From: Verrucomicrobiales bacterium
Lineage (GTDB): Bacteria; Verrucomicrobiota; Verrucomicrobiia; Verrucomicrobiales; DEV007
Direction: 5' to 3'
Assembly (NCBI GenBank): GCA_012960505.1
Contig: DUBC01000036.1
Location: 62,001-126,000 of the forward strand
Length of the DNA stretch: 64,000 nucleotides
Made by a program: the position numbers and the translations under genes
Part shown: piece after piece, positions 37,010-45,609 of the stretch
How the letters are laid out: every line of letters begins with the position of its first letter
Position numbering within the stretch: the first letter of the stretch is position 1
The notes under the pieces: generated by a model
What the model was told of the DNA's origin: nothing
The model's database searches: none
The model's input: the letters and a program-made list of their open reading frames with translations, nothing else

Positions 37010-38359
37010 TTATTTGTTGGCTTCTAACTCATGAGCTTTAATTAAGCGGTTCACAATTTCTGGAAAAACTTTAGCAAAGTTTTGTTTTTCTTCGGGATCT
37101 TTCTGGATGTTTGATAAGAAGATTTTTGCTGGAGGTGCGGAGTTCTTTACCGGTGGATTACTTGTATCTCTAACGTTTCCAATTAATTTCCATTCCCCTT
37201 CACGAATTGCCCACTGGCTATTTTTATTTCGCCCTACTTGCCAATGCAAGACTTCATGAGGGCTTTTATTTTCTTTTCCAAGAAGAAGAGGGACTAAACT
37301 TTTGCCATCTATCTTATTTTTGATTAATTTAACATTTGCAAGTTCTGCTAAGGTTGGAAGCCAATCACAGGAGTGCGCTACTTGATTTATTTCTTTGCCT
37401 TCAATCAGTTTGGATGGCCACGAGATGATAGCTGGCACACGAATTCCCCCTTCGAAGAGGCTGAACTTTGCTCCTCTATATGGCCCTGAATTTCCGCCTC
37501 CGAAGTGAGCTCTTTCTTCTGTTGAATGACCATGGTCGGATTGAAATACAATAATTGTGTCATTTCTGAGACCCACTTCATCAAGATAATGTAATAAGCT
37601 TCCAATGCGTGCGTCTTGTGTGGAAACAAATGCATTATATAGTTTTCTTGGCATTGCTAATTCTTTGTAACGATTTAACCAGTGAGCTTCACCTTGATAT
37701 GGGTAATGAGGAGTGTTCAATGCAAAGTATATAAGAAAGGGCGAGTCTTGATTTTTCTTTATGAATTCACATGCTTCGCGAACCATCAGGTCAGGGAAAA
37801 ATTTCCCATCTTCGAAAATCTCTTTACCGTTACGGTGCAGGTCATGCCTATTAGGTCCTTGCCAGTAGAAAAAATGAGAATAATTGTCGATGCATCCTCC
37901 CATGTGGCCGAAGGAGTGGTCAAATCCTTGTTTATTTGGCATGTGTTCTGGAATGTATCCTAGGTGCCACTTTCCAATGTGTGCTGTCTTATATCCGGCC
38001 GTCTTGAAGTGTTCAGCTATAGTGATTTGTTCACCGGGCATTCCAGGTTTTCCCTTTTGGGATGTGGTATTACCTGGGACCCCAGCATGAATTGGATATC
38101 GGCCAGTCAAGAGTCCCGCGCGTGAAGGGGAGCAGACTGGAGCTGCGGAATAGAATTGAGTGAAGCGGATGCCTCTGGCTGCAATGTTATCAATGTTTGG
38201 TGTTTCAAGATCTTTTGCGCCATAGCAACCAGCGTCTATGCTGCCTTGATCATCAGTGAGGATAATGATGACATTTGGTTTCCTGCTAGCTAAGGATTGT
38301 AATGAAAGTGCCAGTAGGAGAGTGATGGATGTAGTTATTTTTTTGAGGTGGATTATCAC
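37010..38359 (-). CDS. exported sulfatase (family S1)
   Basis: A 449-residue secreted arylsulfatase-type enzyme that removes sulfate from sugars or aromatics. Signal peptide about 1-24. The formylglycine cysteine is Cys76 in VCSPSRAG (C-x-P-S-R), metal ligands Asp36-Asp37 sit in LTDDQGS, and SDHGHSTEE provides the second metal Asp/His pair. It needs a formylglycine-generating enzyme, which is not in this window. Divergent from the PQQ-type gene at 38436 (76 bp apart), convergent with the haem protein. Likely substrates are marine sulfated polysaccharides, by analogy. Confidence 0.93.
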   Translation of the reverse strand: MIIHLKKITTSITLLLALSLQSLASRKPNVIIILTDDQGSIDAGCYGAKDLETPNIDNIAARGIRFTQFYSAAPVCSPSRAGLLTGRYPIHAGVPGNTTSQKGKPGMPGEQITIAEHFKTAGYKTAHIGKWHLGYIPEHMPNKQGFDHSFGHMGGCIDNYSHFFYWQGPNRHDLHRNGKEIFEDGKFFPDLMVREACEFIKKNQDSPFLIYFALNTPHYPYQGEAHWLNRYKELAMPRKLYNAFVSTQDARIGSLLHYLDEVGLRNDTIIVFQSDHGHSTEERAHFGGGNSGPYRGAKFSLFEGGIRVPAIISWPSKLIEGKEINQVAHSCDWLPTLAELANVKLIKNKIDGKSLVPLLLGKENKSPHEVLHWQVGRNKNSQWAIREGEWKLIGNVRDTSNPPVKNSAPPAKIFLSNIQKDPEEKQNFAKVFPEIVNRLIKAHELEANK

Positions 38360-38435
38360 GGTGATTAAATGTTTTATTTTGTTGTCCTTTAACGATTAGT
38401 CCTGAATGATATTTATATAAAACAAAAAACTTCTC

Positions 38436-39746
38436 ATGAGTCGATTAGCATCTTTAATATTATTATTTTCTGTTGTTGGTAATTGTTTTATTGCCGCATC
38501 TGACTGGCTTCAGTGGAGAGGTCCTACAGGTCAGGGCCATAGCAATGATGAGACTTTGGCAGTAGAATGGAGTGAAGAAAAAAATGTTACATGGAAGGTC
38601 GATATCAACGGCAGGGGCTGGTCTTCTCCTGTTATATTGAAAGATCAGATCTGGTTCACGTCAGCAGAAGAAACTCTTGCGACTGAGGAGGAAGCCAAGG
38701 AAAGGTTAAAAGAGAATACCGGTAGCCAGCCCCTAACATTACTGAAGTCATCTCGGTTCTATGCTGTGTGCATAGAAAAAAAATCTGGGAAAATCATTCA
38801 TAACATTGAGCTATTTACTGTGGATAAACCTCAATGGGTTCATAGATTCAATAGTTACGCGTCACCAACACCTATGATAGAATCGGGTAAAGTCTATTGT
38901 CATTTTGGCACTTATGGCACGGCATGCGTTGATACAAAAAATGGGAAAGTGCTGTGGCGAAACCTTGAATTAAAATGCATGCATGAAAATGGTCCAGGTA
39001 GTTGTCCTGTTCTTTATGATGATGCGATGATTTTTCATATGGATGGAAGTGATGTTCAATATGTAGCGGCCCTCAATAAGGTTGATGGATCCTTAAAATG
39101 GAAAACCTTACGGAGTGGTAAAATGCATGTTAATCCGCAGTTAAAGAAAGGGTATAGCACGCCGATTATAATGAAGCGTAATGGTAAAGATGAGCTCATT
39201 TCTCCAGGCGCCAATTGGTTATACAGTTATGATCCAAAGACTGGGAAAGAGAATTGGAAAGTAGATTACGAAGTTCTTGGTTTTTCCAATGTCGCAAGAC
39301 CAGTAAGTGGAGACGGTATGATTTATGTGGCAACCTGTTTTATGCGATCACAGATGCTTGGCATCTCAGCAGGTTCAACGCCTGAGATAGTTTGGAGGTA
39401 TAAGAAGGGAGTCCCTAACACTCCGTCTCCTTTGTTGTCTAAAGGTCTATTGTATTTTGTTGGTGATTCGGGAGGTTTGGTGACTTGCCTCGACGCAAAG
39501 TCAGGCGATTTAGTTTGGAGTGAAAGAATTGCAAGCGGCAAGTATTGGTCAGCGCCTTTTATTGCAAATGGCAAAATATATTTTCACAGCGAGGAGGGCA
39601 TTACTACTGTGATCGAAGATGGGCGAAACTTTAACATTGTTTCAGAAAATAAAATTGATGGAAAGTTGATGTCATCTGCAGCTGTTTCAGACGGAGCAAT
39701 TTTTCTGCGAAGTGATAAGGCGTTGTACAGGATAGAAAACAAATAA
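38436..39746 (+). CDS. secreted PQQ-like beta-propeller protein
   Basis: A 436-residue exported protein: signal peptide about 1-21, then DWLQWRGPTGQGHSN and PQQ-type blades (SGKIIHNIELF, NGKVLWRN, TGKENWKVDY, SGDLVWSER). The ending FLRSDKALYRIE parallels the end of the protein at 23810. Probably periplasmic or outer membrane, structural or binding; no clear catalytic quinoprotein residues. It begins a + strand series and is followed after 11 bp by a small membrane protein. Confidence 0.85.
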   Translation: MSRLASLILLFSVVGNCFIAASDWLQWRGPTGQGHSNDETLAVEWSEEKNVTWKVDINGRGWSSPVILKDQIWFTSAEETLATEEEAKERLKENTGSQPLTLLKSSRFYAVCIEKKSGKIIHNIELFTVDKPQWVHRFNSYASPTPMIESGKVYCHFGTYGTACVDTKNGKVLWRNLELKCMHENGPGSCPVLYDDAMIFHMDGSDVQYVAALNKVDGSLKWKTLRSGKMHVNPQLKKGYSTPIIMKRNGKDELISPGANWLYSYDPKTGKENWKVDYEVLGFSNVARPVSGDGMIYVATCFMRSQMLGISAGSTPEIVWRYKKGVPNTPSPLLSKGLLYFVGDSGGLVTCLDAKSGDLVWSERIASGKYWSAPFIANGKIYFHSEEGITTVIEDGRNFNIVSENKIDGKLMSSAAVSDGAIFLRSDKALYRIENK

Positions 39747-39757
39747 GATTTTCCCCT

Positions 39758-40165
39758 ATGTACTGGAATTGGATAAGTGATAATTATCGACTCATCCAAT
39801 GGATAGGGATTGCATCTATCTTATTGTTTTTTTTGTCTCTTTTTATTCTGAGATGCGTCATAATTCAATTGCCGGATGATTATTTTTTAAATGATTCCTC
39901 TGCTTTGAATAAGCGTTCAGGGAATCTAATTGATCTAGCTCGTAGGGTGGCTAAAAATCTTTTTGGATTTTTACTTATAATTTGTGGAATTATTCTATTA
40001 TTCATTCCGGGACAAGGGTTGGTGACGATAGTGCTAGGGGCATGGATAATGGATTTGCCTTGGATAATTAAAATTAAGAGAAAGTTTGTTTATTCTAGAT
40101 TGGTAAAGAAGACTTTGAATTGGGTTCGCTCTAAAAATGGGATATCACTGTTTAAATTCCCTTAG
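39758..40165 (+). CDS. small membrane protein, PGPGW-like
   Basis: A 135-residue protein with a hydrophobic helix at about 14-32, then a helical pair at about 68-96 around ILLFIPGQGLVTIVLGAWI. The PGQG turn followed by a short basic tail resembles the PGPGW family of putative membrane proteins, here with Gln in place of Pro. Function unknown. It starts 11 bp after the PQQ-type gene and may be co-transcribed with it. The 190-bp AT-rich gap that follows separates it from the DUF1501 genes. Confidence 0.65.
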   Translation: MYWNWISDNYRLIQWIGIASILLFFLSLFILRCVIIQLPDDYFLNDSSALNKRSGNLIDLARRVAKNLFGFLLIICGIILLFIPGQGLVTIVLGAWIMDLPWIIKIKRKFVYSRLVKKTLNWVRSKNGISLFKFP

Positions 40166-40355
40166 GAATAATTAATTTAAAAACTTCCCACTAACATAGT
40201 AAAAATTTTAAATTTGGTTTTCCTTTGATTTGAGTCCAAATTATTAAAGTTAAATTAATTACTTTATAAGATTCGCTAGATATATTCGGTTAATCTAATG
40301 AGAGGAACAATTTATCCTTAGCTGCATTATGAAAATGCGTTAATCTCGAGATTCT
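40166..40355. other. AT-rich intergenic region before the DUF1501 operon
   Basis: 190 very AT-rich bases with many runs of A and T. It probably holds the promoter of the gene series from 40356 to 51245. No convincing hairpin or operator seen. Confidence 0.4.
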
Positions 40356-41708
40356 ATGTTATCCATTTATTCAAGGAACAAAGGAAAGTTTTGTGACGGA
40401 ATGTCACGTAGAGGTTTTTTAAGGGTTGGCGGACTTTCTCTTGGCGGGGCATCACTGCCTCAAATTCTATCAGCAGAAACTTCATTAGATTCTTCTAAAT
40501 CTGGCTTGGGGCATAAAGCTGTGATAATGATTTTTCTTGCAGGTGGCCCTCCGCATCAAGACATGTGGGATATAAAAAGAGATGCGCCTACTAATATTCG
40601 AGGTGAATTTAATGCCATAAAGACGAATGTGTCTGGTATCGAAATATGTGAGCTGTTTCCAAAAATAGCCCGTATGGCTGATAAATTTGCTTTTATACGA
40701 TCAATTGTTGGAGCTCAGGGAGGGCATGATGCGCAGCAGTGTTTGACAGGTAGATCACCTCGCAACGCTCCAGCCGGAGGGTGGCCTTCGATTGGTTCAG
40801 TTATGTCAAGTGTACAGGGCTCGGCCAGTACTGCAGTTCCTGCATTCGTTGGGCTATCACCTAAATGCGGTCATGATCAATGGGGTGATCCAGGGCAATC
40901 AGGTTTTTGTGGGCCCTCTCACTCTGCATTTACTCCTAACCGAGGCGGTGGCGCTAGTGATGTTGAGTTGAAAGGGATTTCTTTGGAGCGCTTAGGGGAT
41001 AGGCAAAGTTTATTGAAGAGCGTTGATTGCTTCCGTAGGGATGTTGATGCTTCCGGCGTTATGGGGAGTCTTGATGATTTTAATAATCAAGCTTACGGAG
41101 TTTTGACTTCTAGTAAGCTTGCAGAGGCATTTGATCTATCCAAGGAGGATCCTAAACTAGTTGAGAGGTATGGGAAGGGAACTGAAAAATTAACAGCTGA
41201 CGGACCATGGAAGAGACTCGATCAATTTTTAATGGCTCGTCGTTTAGTGGAAGCGGGTGCGAGATGCGTGACGATTGGATTCAGTCGATGGGATTGGCAC
41301 GGTTCCAATTTCAAGAGGGCAAAGGAAGATTTTCCTCTGTTAGATCAAGGAGTAACTTCTCTAGTTCAAGATCTCCATGACCGAGGTTTAGATAAGGATG
41401 TTTCCGTTATAGTTTGGGGTGAGTTCGGACGTACTCCTGTAATAAATAAAAATGCAGGGAGGGACCACTGGCCAAAAGTTTCTAACGCATTAATTGCTGG
41501 AGGAGGAATGAGAACGGGGCAAATAATAGGCTCCACTACTAGAGACGGAGGAGAAGCGGATGATAGACCAGTTACCTTCCAAGAAGTATTTGCGACTTTA
41601 TATCATAGCGTTGGGATTGATGTTAGTAGTGCCACTGTGAATGATCTAAATGGAAGGCCTCGTTATTTGGTTGATCAGCGATATAAGCCAATGCTTGAGC
41701 TGGTATAG
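40356..41708 (+). CDS. DUF1501 family protein, copy 1
   Basis: A 450-residue protein of the DUF1501 family, which has a sulfatase/alkaline-phosphatase-like fold and is abundant in PVC bacteria. The Tat-type N-terminus [20 protein letters not shown] (about 12-31) indicates export. Conserved family stretches are [14 protein letters not shown] near 67, [10 protein letters not shown] near 142, RWDWHGSNF near 313, [20 protein letters not shown] near 355, and the C-terminal RPRYLV. Enzyme activity is not established. It lies 43 bp before a paralogue with roughly half identical residues by eye, followed by the DUF1549/DUF1553 gene, the classic partner. Confidence 0.92.
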   Translation: MLSIYSRNKGKFCDGMSRRGFLRVGGLSLGGASLPQILSAETSLDSSKSGLGHKAVIMIFLAGGPPHQDMWDIKRDAPTNIRGEFNAIKTNVSGIEICELFPKIARMADKFAFIRSIVGAQGGHDAQQCLTGRSPRNAPAGGWPSIGSVMSSVQGSASTAVPAFVGLSPKCGHDQWGDPGQSGFCGPSHSAFTPNRGGGASDVELKGISLERLGDRQSLLKSVDCFRRDVDASGVMGSLDDFNNQAYGVLTSSKLAEAFDLSKEDPKLVERYGKGTEKLTADGPWKRLDQFLMARRLVEAGARCVTIGFSRWDWHGSNFKRAKEDFPLLDQGVTSLVQDLHDRGLDKDVSVIVWGEFGRTPVINKNAGRDHWPKVSNALIAGGGMRTGQIIGSTTRDGGEADDRPVTFQEVFATLYHSVGIDVSSATVNDLNGRPRYLVDQRYKPMLELV

Positions 41709-41751
41709 AAATTAATATTAAATGGTGTAGTTCCTAATCTTTAAATTACTA

Positions 41752-43095
41752 ATGATAACAATTTTTGAGGACTACGAATCTGGTAATTTCTGCGACGGTA
41801 TAGCTCGAAGAAATTTCCTTAAAATTGGAGGACTGGCAATGGGCGGGCTCGGGTTGTCTCAACTTTTACAAGCTGAAAGCAATAGTAGGACCGGTAGCTC
41901 CAACAAATCAATAATCATGATTTATATGCCTGGAGGCCCTCCTCATCAGGACATGTTTGAAATCAAAACTGATGCTCCGTCTGAAGTTAGGGGTGAGTTC
42001 CGTCCTATTTCGACTAAGGTGCCGGGTGTTCAGATATGTGAACACTTGCCAAAAATCGCGAGCATAGCCGACAAGTGCGTTTTTATCCGTTCCGTGGTTG
42101 GAGCAAAGGACAGGCATTATAGTTATCAATGCATGACTGGTAAGCATAACGATAATTCACCGGCCGGTGGTTGGCCTGAAATAGGGTCAGTGATAGCGGA
42201 ATTGAATTCGTGCTCAGAACACAGGGCCCATACACCGACTTATATAAATCTGTCTCCAAAAATGAAACATACGCCATACAATTTTGGTCATTCGAGCTTT
42301 CTTGGTGTGTCATGTAAACCATTCCGACCGAATGGGGATTGTTTGTCGGATATGACATTAGAACAGATAACTTTAAATCGATTAGGAGACAGGAAGGATC
42401 TCTTACAAAAATTTGATAAATTGAGACGTGATATCGATTCCTTTGGATCTGTTGCTGGTATGGACGGGCTCAATCAGCAGGCATTTGAAATTCTTAGCTC
42501 AACTAAGCTTGCGGAGGCTTTGGATATTGAAAAAGAAGATCCAAAGGTCCGTGAACTTTATGGTGAAGGAACTCAAAAAGTACAAGGAGATGCGGCTCCC
42601 CGGTTGAATTCGCAATTTCTTACAGCGCGACGTTTAGTCGAAGCTGGAGCCAGGGTTGTGACTTTGAGTTACAGCTTCTGGGATTGGCACGGATCGAACT
42701 TTAAAAGAGCTAAAGATAATTTACCTGATTTTGACCAAGCCTATTATGCTCTTATACAAGACCTTGAGGACCGAGGAATGCTTGATGATGTGACGGTAAT
42801 TGCCTGGGGTGAGTTTGGTAGAACGCCCAAAATTAACAAAAATGCAGGGAGGGATCATTGGCCGAATGTTTCATGTGCATTGCTTTCAGGGGGCGGAATG
42901 CAGGTAGGAGGAGCTATAGGAAAGACTGATCGGTTAGGGGGTGAGGCAGTAGAAAGACCCGTGCATTTTGCTGAGATTTTTGCTACACTATATAAAAATA
43001 TGGGAATTGATGCATCACAAACTACCGTAACTGATTTGGGTGGAAGGCCTAGATATTTAGTAGAAGGGTATGATCCCATTAAAGAATTGATTTAA
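41752..43095 (+). CDS. DUF1501 family protein, copy 2
   Basis: Tandem paralogue of the preceding gene, 447 residues. It has the same Tat-type start (FCDGIARRNFLKIGGLAMGG), [26 protein letters not shown] and [20 protein letters not shown]. The middle part, especially residues 130-200, differs from copy 1, suggesting a different binding surface. It is followed after 21 bp by the BIG2/DUF1549/DUF1553 protein. Exported; role unknown. Confidence 0.92.
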   Translation: MITIFEDYESGNFCDGIARRNFLKIGGLAMGGLGLSQLLQAESNSRTGSSNKSIIMIYMPGGPPHQDMFEIKTDAPSEVRGEFRPISTKVPGVQICEHLPKIASIADKCVFIRSVVGAKDRHYSYQCMTGKHNDNSPAGGWPEIGSVIAELNSCSEHRAHTPTYINLSPKMKHTPYNFGHSSFLGVSCKPFRPNGDCLSDMTLEQITLNRLGDRKDLLQKFDKLRRDIDSFGSVAGMDGLNQQAFEILSSTKLAEALDIEKEDPKVRELYGEGTQKVQGDAAPRLNSQFLTARRLVEAGARVVTLSYSFWDWHGSNFKRAKDNLPDFDQAYYALIQDLEDRGMLDDVTVIAWGEFGRTPKINKNAGRDHWPNVSCALLSGGGMQVGGAIGKTDRLGGEAVERPVHFAEIFATLYKNMGIDASQTTVTDLGGRPRYLVEGYDPIKELI

Positions 43096-43116
43096 TATTT
43101 ACTAATATAAATACCT

Positions 43117-45585
43117 ATGAGAATTGGACTTTATTACATAATCATTTTGTCGTTAGCGACAACTAATTTAACAGCCGAGGAATTATATATATATGCCATT
43201 TCAAAACCAAATGAGGCGGTCAAATTAATTGGTCCAGACGCCAACCTTCAACTCATAGTTACAGGAAAAAATATTTCTGACATGACTCGATCAGTGAGTT
43301 ACGAGACAGATCCATCTTCCATAGTTAGAGTTTCTAAGACAGGCCATGTAACGCCTCTTGCTAATGGCTCAGTTAAAGTTACAGCAAAGACTGCTGAGGG
43401 ATTGTCAGCTCAGATAGAATTGACAGTAGAGCAATTTGAAATTCCACAACCAATCAATTTTTCGAATGAAATAGTTCCATTGTTTACTAAACATGGATGT
43501 AATGGGGGAGGTTGTCATGGTAAGTCCGAAGGGCAAAATGGATTTAAACTTTCACTGCTTGGTTTTGAGCCGACCGAGGACTTTGAATATTTAGTTAAAG
43601 AAGGTAGGGGTAGAAGATTATTTCCCGCTGCTCCACAACATAGTCTCTTATTGAGGAAGGGAGCAGGCGATTTACCGCATGGAGGAGGTGCTCGATTCGA
43701 GCATGATTCATGGGATTACAAGGCCATTGTCAGGTGGATGGAGCAAGGAATGCCTTATGGTAGTCCTGATGATCCAAAATTAGAGAGCATATCAGCTTAT
43801 CCCAGTTCACGTATCGTTGCGCCAGAAGCGGATCAGCAGCTTGCAGTCACGGCATTTTATACGGATGGATCAGTTCGAGATGTCACTGGTATTGTTAGCT
43901 ATGAATCCAATCAAAAAGAAATGGGTGAAGTTAATCAATCTGGGTTAGTTACCATGCTAAGAGATCAGACTGGTGATATGGCGGTAATGATCCGTTTTCA
44001 GGAGCAGGTATCTGTTTTCCGAGCAACGATTCCACTAGGTATTCCAACTGAAAATTTTCCTATTGTTAAGAATTTCATTGATGAGCAGGTCTTTAATAAA
44101 TTAAAGACACTCGGATTGCCATCTTCTGAAATATGTGATGATACGACCTTTCTTCGTCGGGCTGCGATTGATATCGCGGGTAGATTACCTTCCTTGCAGG
44201 AGGTAGAAGATTTTTTATCTAATAATGATCCTGAAAAGAGATCGCAGTGGATAGATAGTCTACTTTCTACGACTGATTATGCAGAGTATTTCTCAAATAA
44301 ATGGGCTGCTATTTTACGTAATAAGAGGAAAGGCAATACATATACAAGAGGGACTCAAGCATTTCATGAATGGTTAATGGGGAGTCTGCATGCGAACAAG
44401 CCATATAATCAACTGATCACCGAATTAGTTACAGCACGTGGCGAAATATCTCATAACCCAGCATCTGCTTGGTTTAGGAATGTGACTGATCAAAAAGAAA
44501 GATTACAAGACACTGCTCAAGTGCTGCTTGGAGTGCGGCTTCAATGTGCTGAATGTCACCATCATCCATACGAGAAGTGGAGTCAGCAAGATTACTATGG
44601 ATTTTCGGCATTCTTTTCTCGGGTAGGTAAGAAGAAGACTGATGTTCCAGGAGAGGAGGCGGTTTTCCACAATGTTGGGTTAGCTACCGCAAAGAATCCT
44701 AAGTCTGGAGAAAATGTTAAACCTAAACCTTTGGGAGGAGAACCGCTTACTATAAAGCCAGAGGATGATCCCAGATTGGATTTGGCTTCCTGGATGACCT
44801 CGGAAAGTAATCCTTTCTTCGCCAAAATGTTAGTTAACCGTTACTGGAAGCATTTCTTCAATCGTGCAATCGTAGAGCCAGAGGACGATATGAGGGTTAC
44901 TAATCCTCCGACCAATCCTGATTTATTGGATTCGTTAGCAGATCACTTCGTTAAATCTGGTTATGATATGAAGGATTTGATTCGAACAATCTGTAATTCA
45001 ACAACCTACCAACTGAGCGCGATTCCAAATAATCATAATGCAGGAGATCGGCAAAATTACTCTCGATATTTTCCTAAACGTCTGACTGCTGAAGTATTGT
45101 TAGATTCTATCGATGGAATTACAGGATCATCGACAGCTTTTTCGGGACAATTGGCAGGGACTAGAGCCGTTTCTTTACCTGATGACAGTTACAATTCGAG
45201 CTCTTACTTTCTTACGGTTTTTGGTCGCCCAGAAATGGATAGTGCGTGCGAATGTGAAAGGGCTCAGGGTGCCAGTTTGGCACAAACATTGCATTTACTG
45301 AATTCAAAAAACATTCAGGATAAGTTAGCCGGCGCAGGAGGGAGTGCAGATAAGCTTTCGTCTCAAGGGGACAGGGCTAATGAGGAGAAAATTGTTGAGT
45401 TGTATAAGAGAGCATTTTCTCGTGAGCCTAAAGACGATGAGACGAAGACGGCCATTGGCTACATTAATAAAAAGACTCAACAGGCTAAAGAGGCTGGAGA
45501 AAAAATTAATGAAGCAAATAAAATGGCCTACGAGGATCTTGTTTGGGCCCTTTTGAACACAAAAGAATTTTTATTTAACCATTAA
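43117..45585 (+). CDS. BIG2/DUF1549/DUF1553 secreted haem-type protein
   Basis: An 822-residue exported protein. Signal peptide about 1-20; a BIG2-like immunoglobulin domain at about 22-107; a Cys-His motif CNGGGCH at 128-134 with four residues between the Cys; a second BIG2-like segment at about 220-300; DUF1549 at about 310-525, including CAECHHHPYEKW (CxxCH at 477-481); and DUF1553 at about 550-820. This arrangement is standard for PVC genomes, where such proteins pair with DUF1501. Covalent haem at CxxCH is likely. Enzyme role unknown; polysaccharide attack or electron transfer has been proposed for relatives. It lies between DUF1501 and the PPC-domain gene. Confidence 0.9.
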   Translation: MRIGLYYIIILSLATTNLTAEELYIYAISKPNEAVKLIGPDANLQLIVTGKNISDMTRSVSYETDPSSIVRVSKTGHVTPLANGSVKVTAKTAEGLSAQIELTVEQFEIPQPINFSNEIVPLFTKHGCNGGGCHGKSEGQNGFKLSLLGFEPTEDFEYLVKEGRGRRLFPAAPQHSLLLRKGAGDLPHGGGARFEHDSWDYKAIVRWMEQGMPYGSPDDPKLESISAYPSSRIVAPEADQQLAVTAFYTDGSVRDVTGIVSYESNQKEMGEVNQSGLVTMLRDQTGDMAVMIRFQEQVSVFRATIPLGIPTENFPIVKNFIDEQVFNKLKTLGLPSSEICDDTTFLRRAAIDIAGRLPSLQEVEDFLSNNDPEKRSQWIDSLLSTTDYAEYFSNKWAAILRNKRKGNTYTRGTQAFHEWLMGSLHANKPYNQLITELVTARGEISHNPASAWFRNVTDQKERLQDTAQVLLGVRLQCAECHHHPYEKWSQQDYYGFSAFFSRVGKKKTDVPGEEAVFHNVGLATAKNPKSGENVKPKPLGGEPLTIKPEDDPRLDLASWMTSESNPFFAKMLVNRYWKHFFNRAIVEPEDDMRVTNPPTNPDLLDSLADHFVKSGYDMKDLIRTICNSTTYQLSAIPNNHNAGDRQNYSRYFPKRLTAEVLLDSIDGITGSSTAFSGQLAGTRAVSLPDDSYNSSSYFLTVFGRPEMDSACECERAQGASLAQTLHLLNSKNIQDKLAGAGGSADKLSSQGDRANEEKIVELYKRAFSREPKDDETKTAIGYINKKTQQAKEAGEKINEANKMAYEDLVWALLNTKEFLFNH

Positions 45586-45609
45586 GCATTGCATTTTTAT
45601 AATATTTTT

